DNA of 59,577 nucleotides, taken from positions 1 to 59,577 of the forward strand of contig JAGMCL010000096.1 of assembly GCA_023129165.1 (NCBI GenBank), in the 5' to 3' direction. A model generated the notes under the pieces. The model was not told the DNA's origin, ran no database searches, and saw only the letters and a list, made by a program, of their open reading frames with translations. This stretch comes from Caldifarciminota bacterium. Lineage in GTDB: Bacteria; Hydrothermota; UBA3073. Position numbers and translations under genes: made by a program. This document shows positions 25,101 to 32,941 of the stretch, piece after piece; position 1 is the first letter of the stretch, and each line of letters begins with the position of its first letter.

Positions 25101-26254
25101 CCTTTAAGAAGTTCAATATCCCTGCAGAGGTGATGCGATCAGATGATGAGACCCTTGAACTCGGGAGAAAATATACTACAGGCAAGGAGTGCTATCCCTG
25201 TATTATAACCACTGGAGATATGATGAAGATATTGAAACACAAAGAACCAAAAGAGGTTGCATTCTTTATGCCAACGACTTATGGACCGTGCAGATTTGGT
25301 CAATACTGCAGACTGCAAAGGCTCATACTTGACGAGATGGGGTATCAGGATGTGCCAATCATATCACCAGGTACACCAGAGTCCACAGCCTTCTTCAAGG
25401 AGCATATGATGGGAATCTCCTCTGGTATAGCTCTATATATAAGGGCATTAAAGGGGATAATTGCTATAGACTACCTCCTCAAACTACGAAGGGAGAGGAG
25501 ACCTTATGAGATACATCCTGGTGAGACCAATAAGCTATATGATAAATATCTAAAATCCTTATGCCAAGCAACTCAGGATGGTGGTATATCAAAGACACTG
25601 AAAAATGCAGCATCTGATTTTGCTGCCCTGGGGGTAAAAGATGACCCAAAACCGAAAATAGCCATAGTTGGTGAGATATTTGTCCGCTCGCATGACTATA
25701 GTAACAACAACATTGAGAGAAGGGTGGAGGAATATGGGGGCGAGGTGATTGTTCCACCTTTCTATGAATGGGGTCTGCACACCTCTGGGACAAGGAGAAT
25801 GGATGCGCGGATAGAGGGCAGGATTTTTTCATACTATCTTACCTATATAAGTGAGTTTTTGATAAGATATTTTGAGAGGACGGTCTTACACTCTATTCGT
25901 GGGGTATTGAAGAACGAGGAGAGGGTCAAGATCCCTGAGATATGGGAGGCGGCTGAACCATATCTGATCAGATGGTTTGGTGAGCCTGCTCTGAGCATTG
26001 GTGACTGTGTGTTATGGGCAAGGCATAATGAGATAGACGGGATTATCAACCTGATGCCATTCACCTGTATGCCTGGCAATATTACCTCTGCCGCATTCAA
26101 GCGTGTGGGAGAGGACTGGGGTCTTCCTGTATTAAATATCGCTTTTGATGGACTTGAACAGGGCACACTTGAAACAAGGTTGGAGACATTTATGTACAGG
26201 GTTAAAAGGCGCGAGGCACGAAGCTCCGGTAATCAGTACAACATTGCAAAATGA
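22118..26254 (+). CDS. Large acyl-CoA dehydratase activase-like protein (BadF/HgdC + DUF2229)
   Basis: 1378 residues. Two ASKHA ATPase modules come first: module 1 about 3-255 (GIDIGSVSVNLVLMD, IDIGGEDSKFID, CAAGTGSFLEQQ, GRCTVFAKTD) and module 2 about 305-560 (GVDVGSISTNVVAID, EIGGQDSKYI, CAAGTGSFLEEQ, ERCTVFMESN). The Cys residues match the [4Fe-4S] ligands of HgdC activators. A CEHCPNRCEV knuckle follows near 588, then a DUF2229/HgdB-like half to the C-terminus. HgdC-type proteins use ATP to push an electron into 2-hydroxyacyl-CoA dehydratases. These giant fusions are common, but their own substrate is unknown. No dehydratase genes are adjacent. AAGGGG lies upstream of the ATG. Confidence 0.85.
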   Translation: MWYIGIDIGSVSVNLVLMDERGIFKVLPYTRHYGDPVRTLKVLFESIKRDVMSVNDIKLTGTGGRLIAEIIGGGFVNELPAQIESARRFYKNARTIIDIGGEDSKFIDITKEDYAMNELCAAGTGSFLEQQASRLGLSIEEFSELALLSKLPPRIAGRCTVFAKTDMIHLQQEATPDYEIVAGLCLALARNFVSEIAKGREIIPPVLFHGGVAKGKGMVRAFRKILDLKDNDLIVPEHCAEMGAIGAAIIAIEERKRERISIARCLDRLYSFMETCKSEWRSLKPLSISKSKLPDYNDGDYRYKEPRIDAFIGVDVGSISTNVVAIDKDKNLIEKVYLMTAGRPIEAVRRGIKEIGEKVGKQIRVVGSATTGSGRYLIGDFIGADIVVNEITAQAKAAIYIEPEVDTVFEIGGQDSKYISIENGAIVDFEMNKVCAAGTGSFLEEQAERLGIRIEDFGDIALGAPAPCDLGERCTVFMESNLVSYQRKEARKEDLVGGLCYSIAKNYLSQVVGKKRIGKNILFQGAVAFNKGVVAAFENLLNTKITVPPNHHVTGAIGAAVATIENGVNRTKFKGFDVIPEIKYTQEIFECEHCPNRCEVKKVTIRKGSTLFYGSRCERYEKRRDRCATADIPDLFAEREEMLLSACGETPRGGDRIGIPYTSIFLEFLPFWYKFFSELGFEVVISDKTNKRIIHEGVNASVAEYCFPIKLVHGHVINLIKKGVDFLFLPSIIDMPSPPGMKRGYICPYNQEIPHIIMASLGPRADILHPIIFFRSEKHLTATLKEFSRKFGKRASQTISAIDSARTAQEDFYKRAKLRGEEILSRQKEAFVLVGRPYNTCDEGASLRVPKILRGLGKTVIPMDFLAADLDILSDWPNMYWISGYRILSAARKVRDNPHLYSVFMTNFACGPDSFISQFFRKEMGGKPFLQIEVDEHSAPAGVITRCEAFLDSIKKAPRLGVGNDTHIIPQFRRSSRRTIYIPHMGDCALVFRSAFKKFNIPAEVMRSDDETLELGRKYTTGKECYPCIITTGDMMKILKHKEPKEVAFFMPTTYGPCRFGQYCRLQRLILDEMGYQDVPIISPGTPESTAFFKEHMMGISSGIALYIRALKGIIAIDYLLKLRRERRPYEIHPGETNKLYDKYLKSLCQATQDGGISKTLKNAASDFAALGVKDDPKPKIAIVGEIFVRSHDYSNNNIERRVEEYGGEVIVPPFYEWGLHTSGTRRMDARIEGRIFSYYLTYISEFLIRYFERTVLHSIRGVLKNEERVKIPEIWEAAEPYLIRWFGEPALSIGDCVLWARHNEIDGIINLMPFTCMPGNITSAAFKRVGEDWGLPVLNIAFDGLEQGTLETRLETFMYRVKRREARSSGNQYNIAK

Positions 26255-26305
26255 AGATTGCAAAATTATTTCTTTCTCGCTGCTTTACAGATTACATTAC
26301 TATTC

Positions 26306-27361
26306 ATGAAAACTGGAACTATAAATCTTCCTCTACACGGTGGTAAGGCACCTGCATGGCTTTTTAAAAAGATGAAGAAGCTCGCAAGGTGTATTACCAT
26401 ATGTATTGTTGAGGAAGAGGGAACTAAGGGATTCCTTAATAAGATTTCTTCACCATTATGGTTTCAGTCTCTGGGCTGTATATTAGGTTTCGACTGGCAT
26501 TCTTCAGGTCTCACCACAGTTGCATGTGCAGCACTAAAGGAAGGTATAAAGGAAGAAGAGAGAAAACTGGGTTTATTCGTTGCAGGTGGTAAGGGAGCAC
26601 ATTCAAGAAAGACACCAGTTGAGATAAAAGAAAAGGCATCTCTAATAAACACACAATTTGAGCAACTTGTCTATGCATCAAGGATGTCTGCCAAGGTTGA
26701 TTCCTCAGCAGTCCAGGACGGATACCAGATTTACCAGCATATGTTTTTCTTTACTCATGATGGAAACTGGGCAGTTATTCAACAGGGTATGAATCCTGTT
26801 AATAGATATGCAAGGAGATACCACTGGCTTTCTGGCGACATAGATTTCGTATGTGAGCCACACAGCGGCATAATATCACCAACATTCGAGGATAAAATAT
26901 TAAACCTTGTATCTAAAAAATCAGGTGATGCAAGAACGAAGATTTCTGAACTTGCTAAAGAACACCCGGATAAGACCGAAAGAGAACTCCTAACACTACC
27001 AGAAAGACATCCGATTTTAACATCTGATATAAACCCAAAAAAACTGCACAAGATATTTATACAGGCATACGAGAGGGCACCTCAAAATTTCGAAGAACTT
27101 CTTGCTATCAGGGGAGTTGGACCAAAGACTTTAAGAGCCCTTGCACTCCTTTCTGAATTACTATATGGGACAGCTCCTGATTTCACTGACCCAGCCAGAT
27201 TCTCCTATGCACATGGTGGAAAGGATGGTTATCCATATCCGGTTGATAGAGAGGGTTATGAAAAGACTATTTCTATTCTTGAAAGGGCAATAAAATCCGC
27301 AAAACTTGGAAGGAATGAGGAGTTATCGACACTTAAGAAATTGTACAAATTTAGCATATAA
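26306..27361 (+). CDS. DUF763 domain protein
   Basis: 351 residues beginning MKTGTINLPLHGGKAPAWL, the conserved DUF763 start. Other landmarks are GFDWHSSGLTTVACAALKEG, FFTHDGNWAVIQQGMN, and ARRYHWLSGDIDFVCEPHSGI. A helix-hairpin-helix-like AIRGVGPKTLRALALLSELLYG lies near 270-292. The fold suggests nucleic-acid association, but no enzyme activity is established. An upstream ATG would add 16 hydrophobic residues not seen in the family start, so I start at 26306. It follows the activase by 51 nt; the ribosome binding site is weak. Confidence 0.8.
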   Translation: MKTGTINLPLHGGKAPAWLFKKMKKLARCITICIVEEEGTKGFLNKISSPLWFQSLGCILGFDWHSSGLTTVACAALKEGIKEEERKLGLFVAGGKGAHSRKTPVEIKEKASLINTQFEQLVYASRMSAKVDSSAVQDGYQIYQHMFFFTHDGNWAVIQQGMNPVNRYARRYHWLSGDIDFVCEPHSGIISPTFEDKILNLVSKKSGDARTKISELAKEHPDKTERELLTLPERHPILTSDINPKKLHKIFIQAYERAPQNFEELLAIRGVGPKTLRALALLSELLYGTAPDFTDPARFSYAHGGKDGYPYPVDREGYEKTISILERAIKSAKLGRNEELSTLKKLYKFSI

Positions 27362-27407
27362 AAAATCAAATTGCAAATATCAAAATTACATATCAAAATT
27401 TAAAAAT

Positions 27408-28805
27408 ATGCAACTTATTGCAGTAAATATCATCGAGGGTAAACCTGGTTGGATGAGAATCCTTTATCAGGAGGGTATCCCAATCGACCCGAAAAGTGAT
27501 ATCTGGATTGTAGATAGAAAGATAATAGGAATAAAGAAGTTCTTGGAAAGTGGTGGATTCATACTTACTTCACTAAAATATATCGATGGAGAAATTAAAA
27601 GAAAACTTAATCAGTCCAAAATCGGTGACTTTGGTTACTTTTCAGGAGAAATTGGAAAAGGATATATAATTGCACTTTCTTTTGACCCGGGATACTACTC
27701 TTATAAAAGGAAAAGAAAATCCTTTTACTCTGACTTTGGAAGATATCCTGATGAGGCTGTGTCATATATTGACACTGGGAGTATCAGACGAACTGTGATA
27801 GATTGCCTCAGGCAATTATTCTCCAGAAAAGGTATTCCCTATATCCATAAGTGGTACTATCCCGAAGGAAAATCCCTTTTTGCTTTAAGGGTAGATACTG
27901 ATTTCTCTACTGCAAGAGAGGTAATAAACCTGCAGGATTCTCTACAAAATATGGAGCTTGGTGCGACTTTCTTTCTAAATGTCCTTGCCTTAAAAAACGA
28001 TATTAATAATATTCTCGAGGGAAATCATTGTATTGGTATCCACTGTTATAACCATACAGTCTATGCTGACAGAAAGAGAAATTTTGAAAACATTAAAAGA
28101 GCAAAGGAAATAGTAGAAGATGCGGGTAAGAGCTCAAAGGGCTTTGCAGCTCCTTATGGAATCTGGCACAAGGAGTTTCCAATGCTCTTAGAGGAACTTG
28201 GATTCTCATATTCATCCGAGTTCTCATATTCCTACGATGACATGCCTTTCAAACCTTATTTGGAAAGAGATGTCTTACAGATTCCTATTCATCCGATTTG
28301 TTTAGAAAGTCTATATATGTCAAAACACACAAAGCAAGAAGTAAAAAACTATTTTATTTCTATTATTGACTTAAATTACCATCTAAGAGAACCCACAATA
28401 ATCTACGGTCACCCTACTACTCTCCTTAACAACCTTGACATCCTTAAAGAGATAATTGAACATTTAAAGAAAAACGATGACATCTGGATAACTGACATGG
28501 ATGAGATAGATGATTGGTGGAGAGAAAGAGAGAAATATAATCTGAGCTGTACCATTAAAAATAATAATATATTACTAAAAGAAAGCAGCCTCCTACCTTT
28601 AGAAATAATACTGCCTGATGGAAAACGAGCAATATGTAATGCAGAAAAATACATAGATATCTCCAAGCTAAACTTTATATCTGCCCCCTCCCTACCCCCC
28701 CACAGAGTGACTCACAGTAACAAACTCTGGCTTTTCATAAGAGAGCTTGAATCAAGATTTTACATGTATAGAAATAGATTATATGAAATGTCAAAATTTG
28801 CTTGA
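27408..28805 (+). CDS. Polysaccharide deacetylase (NodB-like) family protein
   Basis: 465 residues. The N-terminal 150 residues form a separate domain that I do not recognise. The NodB-like region starts near LFALRVDTDFSTARE (about 165-180), with Asp residues at the position of the metal-binding D-x-D. It continues with the metal-histidine segment GIHCYNHTVY near 205, a GFAAPYGIWHKE near 245, and a C-terminal HP-region IIYGHPTTLL. The enzyme would remove acetyl groups from surface or peptidoglycan sugars. No signal peptide is seen. An upstream in-frame ATG would overlap DUF763, so I start at 27408. The -35 of the next promoter overlaps its stop codon. Confidence 0.7.
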   Translation: MQLIAVNIIEGKPGWMRILYQEGIPIDPKSDIWIVDRKIIGIKKFLESGGFILTSLKYIDGEIKRKLNQSKIGDFGYFSGEIGKGYIIALSFDPGYYSYKRKRKSFYSDFGRYPDEAVSYIDTGSIRRTVIDCLRQLFSRKGIPYIHKWYYPEGKSLFALRVDTDFSTAREVINLQDSLQNMELGATFFLNVLALKNDINNILEGNHCIGIHCYNHTVYADRKRNFENIKRAKEIVEDAGKSSKGFAAPYGIWHKEFPMLLEELGFSYSSEFSYSYDDMPFKPYLERDVLQIPIHPICLESLYMSKHTKQEVKNYFISIIDLNYHLREPTIIYGHPTTLLNNLDILKEIIEHLKKNDDIWITDMDEIDDWWREREKYNLSCTIKNNNILLKESSLLPLEIILPDGKRAICNAEKYIDISKLNFISAPSLPPHRVTHSNKLWLFIRELESRFYMYRNRLYEMSKFA

Positions 28806-28830
28806 CATTTAACATGTTTTATAATATAAT
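28802..28830 (+). promoter_or_regulatory. Sigma70-type promoter upstream of deoB
   Basis: TTGACA, 17 nt, TATAAT. The -35 box overlaps the stop codon of the deacetylase gene. The leader to deoB is about 285 nt and holds half of a GTCATTGCGAG-type repeat (28960-28992) and no gene. Confidence 0.7.
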
Positions 28831-29115
28831 ATGGAAAGAATAAAAGTATAACAAGATTCCATATTTATTTTATTTCAAAAGAACTAATTTAACAGGGACT
28901 TGGAGAGACTTATATGAGATATTTTACAACAGTGATTTAAAGAGATTGAAAGAGATTGCTTCGACCTGATATACATCAGCTCTCGCAATGACAAAAGAAG
29001 GAGTGATTGTCAATTTTAATTCATTTTCGTTTAATACACATATACAGGTAACAAGAAATCAATAAAATTTACATCTATATTTATTAATAAAGTTTAAGAA
29101 CAACCAAAAATAAAA

Positions 29116-30270
29116 ATGAGGGTGTTAATACTTCTACTTGATGGATGTGGTGTTGGTGAATTACCAGACGCAGTTAAATATGGTGATGCAGGAAGTAGTA
29201 CTATTTCCAATGTAGCTAAAGAATACAAGGCACTTTCTCTTCCAAACCTCCAAAAACTCGGACTTGGTAATATAGTGGATATACTGCATGTTCCTCCTTC
29301 CAAATCACCACATGCCTGTTATGGAAAACTGAGGGAATTATCACCGGGCAAGGATTCTGTTACGGGTCACTGGGAACTTATGGGTGTAATTCTTAATAAA
29401 CCGTTTCCCACATTTCCAGATGGTATCCCTCTTGATATGATTAATAGGTTTGAGAAGGCTATCAATAGAAAGGTTATAGGGGGTCAACCCATCTCCGGAA
29501 CTGTAATTATTGAACAATTAGGTAAAGAGCACATAAAAACCGGTTATCCAATTATTTATACATCAGCAGATTCAGTCTTTCAGATTGCCTGTCATAAGGA
29601 TATTATGCCCTTAGATGAATTATATCGGATGTGCGAAACAGCAAGAAAATTATTTCTTGACATAGGAAGGGTTATAGCCAGACCATTCACTGGCAAGGTG
29701 GGCGACTTCAAGAGAACACCTGAAAGAAAGGATTACTCACTCACTCCTCCCTATCCAACACTCCTTGATATACTGAAAGATAATGGATTTCCTGTTGTTA
29801 ACATAGGAAAGATAGACAACCTCTTTGGAAATAGAGGTTTTACAGATTCCTTCCACACCAAAAATAACAGTCATGGTATGAAAACTGTCTTGAATGTTAT
29901 GGATAAAATAGATAGAGGTCTAATATTTACAAACCTCATAGACTTTGATATGCTCTGGGGACACCGTAATAACGTGGAGGCATTTGCCAAAGGACTTATG
30001 GATTTTGACGAATGGCTGCCTTCTTGTCTGGAAAAATTAAAAAGGAATGATATACTCGTTCTAACTGCTGACCATGGTATCGACCCCACTACTCCATCAA
30101 CTGACCATTCAAGAGAGTATGTACCAATAATCATAACAGGCGAAAGAATAAAGAAGGGAATAGACCTGAACACAAGGAATATGAGCGACCTTGGAGCCTC
30201 ACTTGCAGAATATTTTGGAGTAGCGATAGAAAATGGTATAAGCTTTTTGAAGGAGATAATACAAGATTAG
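29116..30270 (+). CDS. deoB: Phosphopentomutase
   Basis: 384 residues of the alkaline-phosphatase superfamily. It interconverts ribose 1-phosphate and ribose 5-phosphate (and the deoxy forms) in nucleoside salvage. Motifs: LILLLDGCGVGELPDA at the N-terminus, SPGKDSVTGHWEL with the phospho-acceptor Thr near residue 80, FTNLIDFDMLWGHRNN near 276, and ADHGIDPTTPSTDHSREYVP near 317, giving Mn ligands. Length is normal for DeoB. A weak ribosome binding site and a promoter at 28802-28830 lie upstream. No other nucleoside-salvage gene lies in the window. Confidence 0.93.
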   Translation: MRVLILLLDGCGVGELPDAVKYGDAGSSTISNVAKEYKALSLPNLQKLGLGNIVDILHVPPSKSPHACYGKLRELSPGKDSVTGHWELMGVILNKPFPTFPDGIPLDMINRFEKAINRKVIGGQPISGTVIIEQLGKEHIKTGYPIIYTSADSVFQIACHKDIMPLDELYRMCETARKLFLDIGRVIARPFTGKVGDFKRTPERKDYSLTPPYPTLLDILKDNGFPVVNIGKIDNLFGNRGFTDSFHTKNNSHGMKTVLNVMDKIDRGLIFTNLIDFDMLWGHRNNVEAFAKGLMDFDEWLPSCLEKLKRNDILVLTADHGIDPTTPSTDHSREYVPIIITGERIKKGIDLNTRNMSDLGASLAEYFGVAIENGISFLKEIIQD

Positions 30271-30593
30271 GTGATAGGTGGAATGTTGGATGTGAAATGT
30301 TGGGTGTTTAAATAAAGTAGCGAGTAGCCAGTCCCGATGGAATAGTATAAACATTCAACGGGATAAATAGTGAGTAGCGAGTAGTAAGGACATAAAAGAA
30401 AAGGCAGGAGGGACTTCCCAGTCGCGATAAGTACGTGAAATGTTGAAGTGCTCAGACCGACCCTTCTGACTGGCATAAATTGAATTTGTACCTACAATTA
30501 ATAGCAAATATCTACGTACATCCATATCGAAATTTAAATTTTTATTCATTTTGCATTTTACATTTTGATATTTGATTTTATATAGGGGGATTT
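30271..30593. other. Gap with no recognisable gene
   Basis: About 320 nt of low-complexity sequence with repeated GAGTAG and GATGG/AATGTTGG words and a short palindrome-like ATTCAACGGGATAAATAG. I see no gene, promoter of the consensus type, or terminator here. Confidence 0.5.
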
Positions 30594-31028
30594 ATGGATA
30601 TAAAGGGAAATAAAAATATATCCCGTGTAACAGTCCACGGAATAACTGACAAACCAGGAGAAGCAGGAAAGCTTTTCGACATACTTGGAGAGCACAGTAT
30701 AAATATAGAATTAATATCCTACAGTCCTGCTCCTTCTAAAACCATGGATGTCTCTTTTGCGGTTACTGCAAATGACCTCGATAATGTTGTTGGTATACTC
30801 AAAGAACGCTATCCCCAGAGAATATCCTTTGATAAGGGGGTGGCATTGCTCTCCATTTATTCTGAGGGCCTTTCAAACAAACCTAAGATAGCAGGAGAAA
30901 TATTCTCTACATTGGGCAATAACGATATAAATATTGACCTGATAAGTACATCCATGAACTCTATATCTCTTGTAATAAAGGAGAGATATCTTGAAAGAGT
31001 AATAGAACTTCTAAAAGGGATTGAATAA
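30594..31028 (+). CDS. Stand-alone double ACT-domain protein
   Basis: 144 residues with two ACT domains: VTVHGITDKPGEAGKLFDILGEHSINIELIS (about 11-42), and after a linker KPKIAGEIFSTLGNNDINIDLISTS (about 95-120). This is the layout of the regulatory part of aspartokinase, including the fragment made from the internal start of some lysC genes. No kinase domain is attached and no aspartate-pathway gene is next to it. It may bind an amino acid and regulate a separate enzyme. GGGGGA lies upstream of the ATG. Confidence 0.8.
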   Translation: MDIKGNKNISRVTVHGITDKPGEAGKLFDILGEHSINIELISYSPAPSKTMDVSFAVTANDLDNVVGILKERYPQRISFDKGVALLSIYSEGLSNKPKIAGEIFSTLGNNDINIDLISTSMNSISLVIKERYLERVIELLKGIE

Positions 31029-31070
31029 TCTCAGATTATCTTTAAACATGAGGAATACCAAAGAAAATAG

Positions 31071-31285
31071 TATATCAGGTTATCAGGTAATCAGTTGGAA
31101 GGATATCAGATTATCAGGATATCATGTAGAAGAAAAAAGTATATCAGGAGATCAGGATACCTGCCTGCGGTAGGCAGGTCAGGTGATCGGGTCATCAGGA
31201 GATCAGGGTATCAGGTAGAAGAAAAAGCATATCAGGGGATCAGGATATCAGTAGGAGGGTTATCAGAAGATCAGGGTATCAGTCA
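31071..31285. repeat. Degenerate ATCAGG tandem repeat
   Basis: Many copies of ATCAGG or ATATCAGG with variable spacers, e.g. GATCAGG, GTATCAGG and TCATCAGG, run across the gap 31029-31435. A CCTGCCTGCGGTAGGCAGG palindrome sits in the middle (31160-31178). The ORF that spans it translates to repeated GYQI-like peptides and is spurious. No gene is seen in the rest of the gap. Confidence 0.7.
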
Positions 31286-31435
31286 CACTCTGCTGGGATT
31301 TGATTCTATTATGCTGGCATAACAGATGCAATTTAACATCTGTTGAATTTATTGAAGCGAAGTGTAAATCCCTAGTTTGTAGAAAGGTAGAGAGAAAGAG
31401 ATTGTGTGGGTGTAGGAAGTTAACTTTCTGATACA

Positions 31436-32821
31436 TTATCTTACCTTTAACAGCTTCTGTGTTGCAATGTATTCCCCAGTAGTAAACCGAAGAAAATACA
31501 CTCCACATGAAACTGTCCTTCCCAGATTATCTTTTCCATCCCAGACTACCTCATAAGGTCCTGAGCACAGTAGATCGTTTACAAGAACTTTTACCTCTTG
31601 TCCTAATGCATTATATACTTTTATAACAACCCCAATTTTTTCAAATAAGGCAAATTGGACCATTATACCAGAATCGAAAGGATTGGGAATACTTTTCAGC
31701 TCGATCTCCTTTTGAAGTGAATCCTCCAAAGACTCGATACCTGTAACAGTATGTTTTGAGTACCAGATATCTCCTGAAGCCCATACAAGATGAAAAGTTC
31801 CTATACCTGCCGTAAGTGAAGGGAGTACACCATCAGGACCCACAATACATCCGGCAGAATCCCATATTGTATCATTGAAGAATCTATAGTATCTGCATCC
31901 CCATACTACACATCCCAGTCCATTAGAAGGTTCTATAGCAATATCAGGTCTTCCTGCGTGATTGCCTTCATATATAAGATATGGCTCTGACCAGGTTTCT
32001 CCATTATAACGAGTATAATAGATACCATTATAGTTCCATTTCTCAGCAACTACATGAGGATGATCTTCTATATCTATAACAATATCCGCCTCTGCCATAT
32101 GTTTTCCTTCTATCCTCAATATATCCACTGGAGATGTCCATGAGATACCATTATATCTTGAATATTGAATCCAGTAGTCTAATTCTGAACCTGTACCACC
32201 ATAGTGCCCCCACACCACATGAGTATATCCACTGGAGTCTACATCAGTATCTGGCCAAAAGTTTTTTTTCTCTCCTATACCATTTGTAATTCTTTGAGGC
32301 TCCTGCCACGATTCTCCATCATACATACAGTAATATACCTCACACCTTCCAGTAGTATTATCATGCCAGACAAGGTGTATTCTACCATATCTGTCAATTG
32401 CAGTTCTTGGACCTGTCGAACCGCCAGGAGTGTTTGAAATATTAACAGGTATACTCCAGGTATCTCCATCACAATACGACCAGTATATCTCACTTGAATT
32501 GCAATCCCAAACTACATGGATACGACCAGTACCATCAACTTCTATGTCAGGAGCATACAATGGCCACCATAACTCGTTTCTCGAAATATCAATAGGCTCA
32601 GACCAGAAGAGTCCATCGTAATGTGTATAAAAGATCTTTCCTATCTCCAAATAATCCTCAGACCATACTACATATACATCTCCGTCATTATCAGTTGTTA
32701 TAGCAGGATAGTTGCTCCTTTCTGGAGTATTCGCTATATTATCAGCTTCTGTCCATGCTAATATAAATACAGGACTACATAAGCCTATACAAACCCATAT
32801 TATATATTGAAATCTTATCAT
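31436..32821 (-). CDS. Secreted beta-propeller (sialidase-like) protein with FlgD-type tail
   Basis: 461 residues. A signal peptide (about 1-24) is followed by at least five BNR-like repeats of the form V-V-W ... YTHYDGxxWSEP, for example KIFYTHYDGLFWSEPIDIS and EVYYCMYDGESWQEPQRIT. These resemble blades of sialidase-type propellers. The C-terminus is a FlgD-like sorting tail (VKVYNALGQEVKVLVND, VVWDGKDNLGRTVSCG, VYFLRFTTGEYIATQKLLKVR). The tail and the downstream DNA are close to those of the next gene. Probably secreted and surface-exposed. Catalytic sialidase residues are not evident. Confidence 0.7.
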   Translation of the reverse strand: MIRFQYIIWVCIGLCSPVFILAWTEADNIANTPERSNYPAITTDNDGDVYVVWSEDYLEIGKIFYTHYDGLFWSEPIDISRNELWWPLYAPDIEVDGTGRIHVVWDCNSSEIYWSYCDGDTWSIPVNISNTPGGSTGPRTAIDRYGRIHLVWHDNTTGRCEVYYCMYDGESWQEPQRITNGIGEKKNFWPDTDVDSSGYTHVVWGHYGGTGSELDYWIQYSRYNGISWTSPVDILRIEGKHMAEADIVIDIEDHPHVVAEKWNYNGIYYTRYNGETWSEPYLIYEGNHAGRPDIAIEPSNGLGCVVWGCRYYRFFNDTIWDSAGCIVGPDGVLPSLTAGIGTFHLVWASGDIWYSKHTVTGIESLEDSLQKEIELKSIPNPFDSGIMVQFALFEKIGVVIKVYNALGQEVKVLVNDLLCSGPYEVVWDGKDNLGRTVSCGVYFLRFTTGEYIATQKLLKVR

Positions 32822-32941
32822 TGTAAAAAATAATCAATTCCTGTAATCACATACTGGTATTATGGACGCAATTTAACATCTCTGGAATTTAAGATGGAGA
32901 AAGAGATTGTGAAGCTTTTAGGAACTTGGGTTTTCAATGAG

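Noticed and set aside
31095-31322. 75-residue ORF
   Set aside because: It is a translation of the ATCAGG tandem repeat and has no protein signature.
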